Shown here: piece by piece, positions 8,143 to 16,354 of the stretch
Numbering within the stretch: the first letter of the stretch is position 1
How the letters are laid out: each line of letters starts with the position of its first letter
Made by a program: the position numbers and the translations under genes
Assembly (NCBI RefSeq): GCF_009674485.1
Contig: NZ_WKJJ01000032.1
Coordinates: 1 to 64,000 of the forward strand
Reading direction: 5' to 3'
Length of the DNA stretch: 64,000 bases
Source of the DNA: Pseudoduganella rivuli
GTDB lineage: Bacteria > Pseudomonadota > Gammaproteobacteria > Burkholderiales > Burkholderiaceae_D
Notes under the pieces: model-generated
Database searches by the model: none
Told to the model about the DNA's origin: nothing
Seen by the model: the letters and a program-made list of their open reading frames with translations, nothing else

Positions 8143-9677
8143 ATGGCGGCGTCCCGGGCGCGGCGCGCTGGCTGTCGTTTTTCATGGGCTTTTTGAGCCT
8201 GAGCCAGGAAATCCTGTGGGTGCGCATGGCCGGTTTCATTTACCACGGCGCCCCGCAGGCGTTCGGCGCCATTCTCGCGCTGTACCTGCTGGGCATAGCG
8301 CTGGGCGCCTGCTGGGGCAAGCGCTATTGCGCGCGCGAGGGCAACCTGTTCCGCGTGGCCGCCGTGATCCTGCTGGTGGCCGCAGTCATGGACTGGCTGT
8401 TCCCGTGGCTGGTGGTGATGGCCTTCGGCGTGCAGCGCGGCGTGGGGACGGCGGTGCTGATGCTGTGTGTGCTGGTGACGGCGCTGTTGAAAAGCATGGT
8501 GTTCCCCATTGCGCACCACCTGGGGTCGAGCGCCAGCGCGGCCAACGTGGGTTCGTCCGTGTCGCGCGTGTATTTCGCCAATATCGCCGGTTCCACGCTG
8601 GGCCCGCTGGTGACGGGCTTTATCGTGCTGCAACTGTGCACATTGCAGCAAAGCCTGGCGCTGATGGCGGGCGCGACTCTGATGGTGTCCGCCTTTTGCC
8701 TGCACGCGGGCGGCGGCCGTTTGGCCCTGCCCGCGCTGGCGGCCGCGACGTTGGTGGCGGCGGTGACGGTGGCGGCAATACCCGATGTCTGGCTGGGCCG
8801 GCTGGTGGCCGCCATGGGGACCGGCGGCCATGCGTTCAAGGGCGCCGTGGAAAACCGCTATGGCATTGTGCACTGGCTGGACGGGGGCGCCGACGGCGAC
8901 ATCGTCTATGGCGGCAATGCCTACGATGGCCGCATCAACACGGATTACATGGTGGACAGCAACCTGATTTCCCGCGTCTACCTGCTGGCTGCCGTGCAGC
9001 CCCGGCCCAGGCGGGTGCTGGTGCTGGGCATGAGCGGCGGGTCATGGACGCGCGTGCTGGCGAATTTCCCCGGCGTGGAGCACATCGATGTGCTGGAAAT
9101 TAATCCCGGCTACGTGGACGTGATCCGCCGCTACGACGCGGTGCGGCCCATCCTGGCCGATCCCCGTATCGTCCTGCATGTCGACGATGGCCGGCGCTGG
9201 CTGAAGCGCCATCCGGATGAGCAATACGATTTGCTGGTCATGAACACCACGTTCCATTTCCGCGCTTACGTCACCATGCTGCTCAGCGACGATTTCCTGC
9301 GCATGGCGCGCAGCCACCTGCGTCCAGGCGGCGTGATTGCCTTCAATAGCACCGATGCGCCCGATGTCTACAAGACGGCCGCCGGCGTGTTCCGCCATGT
9401 CTACAAGTTGCGTAATTTCGTGGTGGCGGGCGATACCCTGGCCTTGCCGGACGAAGAGGAAGCCGTGCGCCGTGTGGGCGCGCTGGTCGATACCGGGCAG
9501 CCGGACGTGCAGGCGCGCGTGCGGGAGGATTACCGGCGTTTCGAGCGGTATGACGAAGCCGTGTTTGCCCGGCGCGCGGGGCGCAGGCTGTCCACCATCA
9601 CGGACCAGAACATGCTGACGGAATTCCGCTACGGCGACAGCCTGCTGGATAACCTGGGGTGGGCCCCCAGGCACTGA
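8139..9677 (+). CDS. Spermidine-synthase-like protein with membrane domain (C-terminal part)
   Basis: A 512-residue protein that begins with about seven hydrophobic segments (to roughly residue 220), starting with the SQEILWVRM motif that restarts the second half of fused MFS/synthase proteins. The soluble remainder is spermidine-synthase-like: a Gly-rich nucleotide loop (VLVLGMSGGSW), the acidic end of the next strand (VLEINPGYVDVIRRY), and HVDDGRRWL. The usual catalytic D-x-x-D-P is replaced by LLVMNTTFHFRAY, so aminopropyl transfer is doubtful and another SAM-dependent reaction is possible. It overlaps the upstream gene by 4 nt and converges on the guanine deaminase gene, leaving only 12 bp. 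Confidence 0.7.
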   Translation: MNGGVPGAARWLSFFMGFLSLSQEILWVRMAGFIYHGAPQAFGAILALYLLGIALGACWGKRYCAREGNLFRVAAVILLVAAVMDWLFPWLVVMAFGVQRGVGTAVLMLCVLVTALLKSMVFPIAHHLGSSASAANVGSSVSRVYFANIAGSTLGPLVTGFIVLQLCTLQQSLALMAGATLMVSAFCLHAGGGRLALPALAAATLVAAVTVAAIPDVWLGRLVAAMGTGGHAFKGAVENRYGIVHWLDGGADGDIVYGGNAYDGRINTDYMVDSNLISRVYLLAAVQPRPRRVLVLGMSGGSWTRVLANFPGVEHIDVLEINPGYVDVIRRYDAVRPILADPRIVLHVDDGRRWLKRHPDEQYDLLVMNTTFHFRAYVTMLLSDDFLRMARSHLRPGGVIAFNSTDAPDVYKTAAGVFRHVYKLRNFVVAGDTLALPDEEEAVRRVGALVDTGQPDVQARVREDYRRFERYDEAVFARRAGRRLSTITDQNMLTEFRYGDSLLDNLGWAPRH

Positions 9678-9689
9678 GGCGTTTATATC

Positions 9690-11120
9690 TTAGTTATACG
9701 TGTACTGGTAATAACCGGAACCGTAACCGTTGACGGTCTGCTTCTTGCCCATCACGTATGTATTCTGGATGGCGCGGTCGTCGCCCAGCATTTGCAGCAC
9801 GAACAGCTTGTCTTCGATGGTCGTGGTCTTTTGCATGCGGAACTTCAGCAAGTCCGTGGCATTCGGATTGATGACGACAAAGTCCGCCTCATTACCGATC
9901 TTGAAGCTGCCGACCTGGTTTTCCAGGCTCAGCGCGCGCGCCGCACCCAGGGTGGCCAGGTAATACGCCTTGACGGCTTTCAGCGGATTGACCGTGTCCG
10001 GATCGTCGACAAACGCCTTGCGCAACTGCGTCATCTTGTACGCTTCATTCATGGTCTGGAACGCATTGAAGCTGGTGCCGGCGCCCACGTCCGTACCCAG
10101 GCCCACCTTCACGCCATACTGTTCCGCCTTTTGCAGGTTGAACAGGCCGCTGCCAAGGAACATGTTCGAGGTCGGGCAAAACGCGATGGCCGAGCCGGTT
10201 TGCGCCAGCGACTGGAATTCATCGTCGCGCAAGTGCACGCCGTGCGCGTAGACGGAGCGGTTGCGCGACAGGCCGAAGCTGTTATAGACGTCCAGGTAGC
10301 CGGTCGACGACGGGAACAGCGATTGCACCCACGCGATTTCACCCTTGTTCTCGGACAGATGGGTGTGCATGTACACATCCGGGAATTCCTGCAGCAACTG
10401 GCCGGCCTTGGTCAACTGTTCCGGCGTGGAGGTCGGGGCGAAGCGGGGCGTGACGGCGTACAGTGCGCGGCCGTTTTTATGCCATTTCTGGATCAGCGCC
10501 TTGCTGTCCGTATACGAGCTGGCCGGGGTGTCCAGCAAGTAGTCCGGCGCATTGCGGTCCATCATGACCTTGCCGGCAATCAGGCGCATGTTGCGCGTCT
10601 GTGCTTCCTCGAACAGCGCGTCAACGGAATTCGGGCTGACAGTGCCGAACACCAGCGCGGTCGTGGTGCCATTACGAACTAATTCATTAATAAATGTTTT
10701 AGCGACGCCTTTGGCATAAGTTTTATTCGAGAATTGCTGTTCCGTCGGGAACGTATAAGTATTCAGCCACTCGAGTAATTGTTCCCCGAAAGAAGCAATC
10801 ATTTCTGTTTGTGGATAATGCACGTGACTATCAATAAATCCGGGCATCAATATTTTCCCGGAATAATCGACAACTTGAATGTAGGGGTAATTGTTCAGGA
10901 CGGTATTGGCGGGGCCGACGGCCTTGACTTTGCCGTCGGTGCCCACCACCAGCACGCCGTCTTCGTAGTATTCATAGGGCGTCTGGCTGACAGCGGGATC
11001 CGCCACGAAATGCAGGATCGAGGCCCGATATGCCGTGGTTTGATATTGCGCAAAAGCAGGGGCAGTAAATGAAAGTACAGCAGCGGTAATTAAAGCTTTA
11101 TAGCATGTAGAAAGTTTCAC
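9690..11120 (-). CDS. guaD: Guanine deaminase-like amidohydrolase with signal peptide
   Basis: A 476-residue metal-dependent hydrolase that should convert guanine to xanthine and ammonia. The motifs of the guanine deaminase branch are present in order: PGFIDSHVHYPQ (metal-binding His pair), NTYTFPTE, HLSENKGEI, YAHGVHL, CPTSNMFLGSG and GLGTDVGAGTSF (metal-binding Asp). The odd feature is a clear N-terminal signal peptide (hydrophobic core to about residue 20, then Ala-Phe-Ala-Gln), whereas known bacterial GuaD enzymes are cytoplasmic. No purine transporter or xanthine dehydrogenase lies nearby. It is transcribed divergently from the YHYH lipoprotein gene, with a perfect palindrome between them. 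Purine scavenging in the periplasm is an inference. Confidence 0.8.
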   Translation of the reverse strand: MKLSTCYKALITAAVLSFTAPAFAQYQTTAYRASILHFVADPAVSQTPYEYYEDGVLVVGTDGKVKAVGPANTVLNNYPYIQVVDYSGKILMPGFIDSHVHYPQTEMIASFGEQLLEWLNTYTFPTEQQFSNKTYAKGVAKTFINELVRNGTTTALVFGTVSPNSVDALFEEAQTRNMRLIAGKVMMDRNAPDYLLDTPASSYTDSKALIQKWHKNGRALYAVTPRFAPTSTPEQLTKAGQLLQEFPDVYMHTHLSENKGEIAWVQSLFPSSTGYLDVYNSFGLSRNRSVYAHGVHLRDDEFQSLAQTGSAIAFCPTSNMFLGSGLFNLQKAEQYGVKVGLGTDVGAGTSFNAFQTMNEAYKMTQLRKAFVDDPDTVNPLKAVKAYYLATLGAARALSLENQVGSFKIGNEADFVVINPNATDLLKFRMQKTTTIEDKLFVLQMLGDDRAIQNTYVMGKKQTVNGYGSGYYQYTYN

Positions 11121-11230
11121 TTTTTAAGTCTCCATTTTTAAATTGTTTTGGCAGGTTTTAATGCCGCTACAAAATCTAAAGGAGTGCTATTTGCGCATTA
11201 TATTTATTCGATTATGTGTCATTAATGCAT

Positions 11231-11262
11231 CCAATATGTTGTGCGGATAAACAACATATTGG
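11231..11262. promoter_or_regulatory. Perfect 12-bp inverted repeat, probable operator
   Basis: Arms CCAATATGTTGT and ACAACATATTGG are separated by 8 bp. The site is about 110 bp from the start of guaD and 80 bp from the start of the YHYH lipoprotein gene, in the only shared divergent promoter region, so a dimeric regulator binding here could control both. A Rho-independent terminator is less likely because there is no T-run. Confidence 0.6.
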
Positions 11263-11343
11263 CGACAGCCTCGCCCCCCTGTGCATAATTTCTCCATATT
11301 TCCGATTGATAATGAACAGCAATAAAAATCCTTGGGGGAAACC

Positions 11344-13482
11344 ATGACAGTGCATCTGAAACCAATGGCCGGCGCCGTGCTGGCTGCCTGTGCCGCCTTG
11401 CTGGCCGGCTGTGGCGGGTCCACCGATACCGGCGCGGGCGCCAGCCAGGCGGTGCGTGCACTGATGGGCGGCGCGGTGCAGGGCGCGCCTGTCAACAGCA
11501 CCGCGACCAATGGCGTGGCGACCGTGGCGTTTGCGGGCAATGCCAGCCGCTACACGATCGCCGCCAGCGGCACCGGCTATACGGTGACGGATACCGAAGG
11601 CAGCGATGGCGCCGTGACGGTGACGCGTACGCAGCGCCTGCAATTTGCCGACACCAATATCAGCCTCGATGTGGACGGCATCCCCGGCAAGGCTTACCGC
11701 CTGTACCAGGCGGCGCTGAACCGCACGCCGGACGTGGCGGGCCTGGGTTACTGGATCAGCGTGCTGGACGACGGCATCAGCATGAACGCCGTGTCCGCAT
11801 CGTTCATCGCTTCCGCGGAATTCAAAAGCCTGTATGGCGCCAATCCCTCCAACGGTGACATGGTCAACGCGTTTTACCGCAACGTGCTGCACCGCGACCC
11901 GGACCAGGCCGGTTACGCCTATTGGCTCAACATCCTCGACAAGAAGCTCGATACGGTCGACAACGTGCTGTCCTTCTTTGCCGCCGGCAAAGAAAACTAT
12001 GACGCCGTGGCGCCCACCATCGCCAACGGCATCCGCTATACGCCGATGAGCCGCATCGCCGTCACCACCGTGCCGGGCGCACCCACCATTGGCGCGGGCA
12101 CGGCCGGCAATGGCACGGCCAGCATCGCGTATACGGCGCCGGCATCGAATGGCGGCAGCACCATCACCGGCTATACCGCCACCTGCAGCGGCAACAATGT
12201 CAGCAAGACCGCCACCGGCCTGACCAGCCCCTTGCTGGTGACGGGCCTGACCAACGGTGTGGCGTACACCTGTTCCGTCAAAGCCGCCAATGCGCAGGGC
12301 AGCAGCCTGGCGTCCGGCACTGTGACGGTGACGCCGGCGGGCGCCACCACGCCGACCGATCCGGTCACCCCGAGCGTGACCGTGCCGGGCGCGCCCACCA
12401 TCGGCGCGGCCACGGCGGCCAGCACCAGCGCCAGCATCGCGTTCACGGCCCCCACGTCGACGGGCGGCGCCGCCATTACCGGCTATACCGTCAGCTGCAC
12501 GGGCGGCGGCGCCACCAAGACCGCGACCGGCACCGCCAGCCCCGTCGCCGTCACGGGCCTGACCAACGGCACCGCGTACGTCTGCAGCGTGAAAGCCGCC
12601 AATTCGGCCGGTTCCAGCGCCGCCTCGGCGACGGTCACGGTGACGCCGACGGCCGGCAGCACGTCATCCGGCACCAGCACCACGGCGGGCGTGTATTGCA
12701 GCTATACCAACAGCACCACCAATCCCACCACCAGCATGGCCAGCACGGCGGCGGTCAGCTGCACCAGCACGCAGCGCCGCTTCACGGGCAATGGCGTGCC
12801 GGATCACAAGGTAGGCACGTTCCCGAATTCCGGCAATCCGAATACCATCGGCCAGATCACGGTCGACTTCACCACCACGGTCACGCCGGCCGTTGTCAGC
12901 AGCACCGGCACGGCGGTCGACCATATCCTCGGTTACGCGATGAACAGCGTGAAGTACGACCCGTCGACGGCGGAAAGCTATCAGAACGCGGGCGTGTGGA
13001 AAATCGAAGCGCTGAACCAGACCTACTTCAAGTTCGGCACCGATACCAACAATGCGCACGTGCAGCCGGACGGCGCTTATCACTACCACGGCATGCCGGA
13101 GGAATACATCACCAAGCTGGGCAAAGGCACGTCCACCATGACGCTGGTCGGCTTCGCCGTCGACGGCTTCCCGATCTATGCGCGCTATGGCTACAAGACG
13201 GCCGGCGACGCCACCAGCGGCGTGAAAGTCATGACGTCCAGCTATCGCATGAAGACCACGGCGTCAAGCGGCCGGCCTTCCACGTCGATTGCCGCCATGG
13301 GCACGTTCACGCAGGATTATGAATACGTGGCCGGCCTGGGCGACCTGGACGAGTGCAACGGCCGTACGGGCGTCACGCCGGAATTCCCGAACGGGATTTA
13401 CCACTACTACATCACGGACAGCTATCCGTACATCCAGCGCTGCGTGAAAGGCACCGCATCGTCGACCACTGGCGGCAGGTAA
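11344..13482 (+). CDS. Lipoprotein with DUF4214, two Fn3 and a YHYH domain
   Basis: A 712-residue surface or periplasmic lipoprotein. The lipobox is Leu20-Ala-Gly-Cys23. Next come a short beta-rich segment, a DUF4214 region (about 114-222) with its repeated A-L-x-R-x-P-D-x-x-G-x-x-Y-W core, two fibronectin type III repeats (about 242-335 and 350-440), a Ser/Thr linker, and a YHYH domain to the end (YHYHGMPEE and a NGIYHYYITD segment, with histidines that may bind metal). The start at 11344 follows a GGGGGAA site. The next gene starts directly after its stop, and YHYH proteins are often found with HupE/UreJ-type membrane proteins, so a metal-related role is likely but unproven. Confidence 0.75.
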   Translation: MTVHLKPMAGAVLAACAALLAGCGGSTDTGAGASQAVRALMGGAVQGAPVNSTATNGVATVAFAGNASRYTIAASGTGYTVTDTEGSDGAVTVTRTQRLQFADTNISLDVDGIPGKAYRLYQAALNRTPDVAGLGYWISVLDDGISMNAVSASFIASAEFKSLYGANPSNGDMVNAFYRNVLHRDPDQAGYAYWLNILDKKLDTVDNVLSFFAAGKENYDAVAPTIANGIRYTPMSRIAVTTVPGAPTIGAGTAGNGTASIAYTAPASNGGSTITGYTATCSGNNVSKTATGLTSPLLVTGLTNGVAYTCSVKAANAQGSSLASGTVTVTPAGATTPTDPVTPSVTVPGAPTIGAATAASTSASIAFTAPTSTGGAAITGYTVSCTGGGATKTATGTASPVAVTGLTNGTAYVCSVKAANSAGSSAASATVTVTPTAGSTSSGTSTTAGVYCSYTNSTTNPTTSMASTAAVSCTSTQRRFTGNGVPDHKVGTFPNSGNPNTIGQITVDFTTTVTPAVVSSTGTAVDHILGYAMNSVKYDPSTAESYQNAGVWKIEALNQTYFKFGTDTNNAHVQPDGAYHYHGMPEEYITKLGKGTSTMTLVGFAVDGFPIYARYGYKTAGDATSGVKVMTSSYRMKTTASSGRPSTSIAAMGTFTQDYEYVAGLGDLDECNGRTGVTPEFPNGIYHYYITDSYPYIQRCVKGTASSTTGGR

Positions 13483-14595
13483 ATGATGTCTGGCAAGTCC
13501 TGGCGGTGGGGGCGGCTGGTATGGCTGATGTTGTGCGCCATGCTGGCCGTACCGGTGGCATGGGCGCACCTGATGCCGTCCGGGCAGGGGGCGATACGGC
13601 TGGTGGGCGACTCCGCCTATGTCACGGTGGCCGTCCCCGTCGCCGCGCTGGCCGGCTTCGACGACAACCACGATGGCCTGATCAACGCCGCGGAAATCAA
13701 TGCGCACCGCGACATGCTGAGCATGCAGCTGAACGCCATGTTCGAGCTGCGCAGCAATGGCCCGCACGGGCCGCTGGGCCGCGTGCTGTTCGAAGACATG
13801 CTGCTGTCGCACCCGGGGCCCGGCACGGAGCAGGGGCAGGGCGAAGCGGAATTTGCGCTGTTGCGGCGCTACCAGTGGGACGGGCCTGTCACCGCGCCGT
13901 ACATCTCCGTGCGCATGTTCCATGCGGACGCCACCGCCGGCAAACGGTTGGCCTTGCAAGTGATCCGGGGCGACGAAACGGAGCTGGCGGTGCTGACGCG
14001 CGAGCGCCACGCGCACCAGTATTTCGCGGGGCCGTGGGCCGTGTTCCAGGACTTCACGCGGCTGGGCGCCGAACATATCCTGCTGGGCCCGGACCACTTG
14101 CTGTTCCTGCTGACCGTGCTGGTGGTGGGCGCCGGCTGGCGCTACTGGCTGGCGGTGGTCACCAGCTTTACCGTTGCACACAGCATCACGCTGGTGGCGT
14201 CCGCGCTCGGCTATGTCAGCGCGCCGTCTGCCGTGGTGGAACCGCTGATCGCCGCCAGCATCGTGCTGATGGCGCTGGATAACCTGTGGCGCGGACCGGC
14301 TTCCGCCCGGCACCGGCCCTGGCTGGTATTTGCCTGCGGCTTGCTGCACGGGCTCGGTATCGCCACCGTACTGGTGGAAATGGGCTTGTCGAGCGGCAAC
14401 CGTGCGCTGAGTTTGTTTGCATTTAACGTGGGCGTCGAGCTGGGCCAGGTCGCCTTTGTGTCGGCGGTACTGGCGTTGCTGGTGCTGGTGACGCGCCGCT
14501 TGCCCGCGCATTGGCAGCCACGGTTGATGCGCGGCGGGTCGGCCGTGGCCGCCGCCACGGGTGCATGGTGGCTGGTGGAACGTATCGTTGCTTAA
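13483..14595 (+). CDS. HupE/UreJ-type membrane protein with an EF-hand loop
   Basis: A 370-residue protein with a signal peptide or first helix, an extracytoplasmic domain of about 150 residues, then about six membrane helices. The membrane part carries the HupE/UreJ_2 signature: EHILLGPDHLLFLL, the SFTVAHSITL segment and LLHGLGIA, whose His and Asp residues line a presumed metal path (Ni or similar). The soluble domain contains a canonical EF-hand loop, Asp60-x-Asn62-x-Asp64-Gly-x-Ile-x-x-x-Glu71, suggesting calcium binding. It begins immediately after the YHYH gene stop, so the two are co-transcribed. Transport substrate and direction are unknown. Confidence 0.75.
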   Translation: MMSGKSWRWGRLVWLMLCAMLAVPVAWAHLMPSGQGAIRLVGDSAYVTVAVPVAALAGFDDNHDGLINAAEINAHRDMLSMQLNAMFELRSNGPHGPLGRVLFEDMLLSHPGPGTEQGQGEAEFALLRRYQWDGPVTAPYISVRMFHADATAGKRLALQVIRGDETELAVLTRERHAHQYFAGPWAVFQDFTRLGAEHILLGPDHLLFLLTVLVVGAGWRYWLAVVTSFTVAHSITLVASALGYVSAPSAVVEPLIAASIVLMALDNLWRGPASARHRPWLVFACGLLHGLGIATVLVEMGLSSGNRALSLFAFNVGVELGQVAFVSAVLALLVLVTRRLPAHWQPRLMRGGSAVAAATGAWWLVERIVA

Positions 14596-14628
14596 TAGAA
14601 ATAAAGCGGAAATACAGGGAAGATACAA

Positions 14629-14661
14629 GGAATTACAGGCAATACTACAGCCTGTAATTCC
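14629..14661. terminator. Perfect 12-bp hairpin after the HupE-like gene
   Basis: GGAATTACAGGC, a 9-nt loop, then GCCTGTAATTCC. It lies 34 bp beyond the HupE-like stop, where a terminator is expected, but no T-run follows on the plus strand. It could instead be an operator for the flippase gene. Confidence 0.5.
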
Positions 14662-14843
14662 TGATGTACGGGAACATCGATTGCGAAAACTGCACGAAAA
14701 TAATATCATTGGTGAAGTTTCCCTAGCGCACGCGTAACTGCTACGCGCGTCTGTCTTACACCCACCTCCGACGCGGTCATTGCAGTTGATGATCGTTGCT
14801 GTGGCGCAAGAATGTCAATCCGAACCCTGAAGAAGCCCTGATT

Positions 14844-16346
14844 ATGAGCAACGATCTCCGCCAAAAAACTGTAAGGGCGATGGGGCACCTTGGCTTGGGC
14901 GGAGCGGCGGGAAAGATCGTGTCGCTGGCGTCGACGCTGGTGCTGGCGCGGTTGCTGACCCCGGCCGATTATGGCTTGATGGCGCTGGCCATGGTGGTGA
15001 TTGGGTTCGTGTCGTTTTTCAATGACGTGGGCATCGGTTCGGCCATCGTCCAGAAAGAAAAGCTCACCGACGAAGAAGTGAATGGCTGTTTTGCCATTTC
15101 CATCATGACGGGCGCCGTGCTGGCGCTGGTGACGGGCTTGCTGGGCGGCGTGTTTGCCCACTATTTTGGCGATGCGCGGCTGCAAGCCATGATTGCCGTG
15201 CTGGCGTCGGCCTTCTTTATCGGCGCGACGTTTACGGTGCCGCAGGCATTCCTGCGCAAGGAAATGCATTTCAAGGCCATTGCCGGCATCAATTTCCTGT
15301 CGGTGCTGATCCAGACCGCCGTGTGCCTGGCGCTGGCGGCCGCCGGTTACGGCGTCTGGGCGCTGGTGTCGAGCTTCGTGGTGCAAAACGTGGTGCAGGC
15401 GATCGGAACGTTTTACCTGTCGCCGTGGCGTCCGCGCGGCCGTGTCGGCTACCGCGCCGCCGCCGGTCTGGTGACGTATGGCATCCACGTGACGGCCAGC
15501 CGCATCTTTTATTACATCTATTCCAGCGTGGACAAGCTCGTTATCGGCAAGGTGCTGGGCAGCCGCGCGCTGGGTATCTATGAAATGGCGTTTTCGCTGG
15601 CGACCTTGCCGACCGGGCAAATCACCACCATGGTCACCAATGTCGCCTCGCCGGTGTTTGCCAAGCTGCAGGACGACCATGAACGCTTGCGCGGCGCCGT
15701 GCTGTCGCTGACGCGTGCGCTGGCCTACGTCACCTATCCGGCGCTGGTCGGGATGCTGGTGTCGTCGCATGAACTGATCCCCGTGGTGCTGGGACCGGAA
15801 TGGGCGGAAGTGCAACTGCCGTTTGCCGCGCTGTGCCTGATGGGCTTGATCAAATCCGTCGATCCGCTGCTCTCGCAACTGTTGATCGGCACCGGGCACG
15901 CGAAAAAACTGTCGGCGTACACATTGCTGTGCGGCATGACGATGGCGCCCGCCGTGCTGGCCGGCGCCTGGCTCGATGGCTTGCGCGGCGTGTCGATCGT
16001 CTGGGCCGTGGTGTACCCGATCCTGTCGGTGCGCCTGCTGTCGAATGCGTGCGGCGTGATCGGCATGCGCATGCGGGACTACTACAGCAACCTGGCGCCC
16101 GTGTTGCTGGCGGCCTGCGTGATGGCGGTGTGCGTGCTGGTGGTGCGCTGGGCCGGCCTGGCGGCGGGCTTGCCGGTGCCGGCGATGCTGGTGCTGGAAG
16201 TGGCGACGGGCGCCATCGCGTATGGATTGTGGATCGTGTACGGGGACCGTAACGGCTTGTCGGAATTGCGCCAGATTATGCTGGATGTCGGCATATCGAA
16301 GCAGCGCCTGAACCGCTGGCCGTTTACCCGCTGCGAACAGATTTGA
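14844..16346 (+). CDS. Wzx-type polysaccharide flippase
   Basis: A 500-residue integral membrane protein with about 12 to 14 hydrophobic helices and few charges, of the polysaccharide transporter (MATE/MVF-like, Wzx) family. The N-terminus reads GLGGAAGKIVSLASTLVLARLLTP in pieces typical of the family, with the LLTPADYGLMALA motif. It should move lipid-linked repeat units across the inner membrane. The start at 14844 places the first helix about 20 residues in; a frame extension to 14796 lacks a better site. It is the first gene of a compact glycan operon (8-bp gap to the ATP-grasp gene) and is the only flippase candidate in the window. Confidence 0.85.
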   Translation: MSNDLRQKTVRAMGHLGLGGAAGKIVSLASTLVLARLLTPADYGLMALAMVVIGFVSFFNDVGIGSAIVQKEKLTDEEVNGCFAISIMTGAVLALVTGLLGGVFAHYFGDARLQAMIAVLASAFFIGATFTVPQAFLRKEMHFKAIAGINFLSVLIQTAVCLALAAAGYGVWALVSSFVVQNVVQAIGTFYLSPWRPRGRVGYRAAAGLVTYGIHVTASRIFYYIYSSVDKLVIGKVLGSRALGIYEMAFSLATLPTGQITTMVTNVASPVFAKLQDDHERLRGAVLSLTRALAYVTYPALVGMLVSSHELIPVVLGPEWAEVQLPFAALCLMGLIKSVDPLLSQLLIGTGHAKKLSAYTLLCGMTMAPAVLAGAWLDGLRGVSIVWAVVYPILSVRLLSNACGVIGMRMRDYYSNLAPVLLAACVMAVCVLVVRWAGLAAGLPVPAMLVLEVATGAIAYGLWIVYGDRNGLSELRQIMLDVGISKQRLNRWPFTRCEQI

Positions 16347-16354
16347 GGAGCAGT

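Noticed and set aside
11260..11275. TGGCGAC-AGCC-TCGCC as a sigma-54 promoter for the YHYH lipoprotein gene
   Set aside because: The spacing is right but only about 7 of 12 positions match, and it overlaps the palindrome arm.
12061..12650. Repeated DNA in the YHYH lipoprotein gene as a CRISPR or mobile repeat
   Set aside because: The repeat encodes two fibronectin type III domains and stays in frame.
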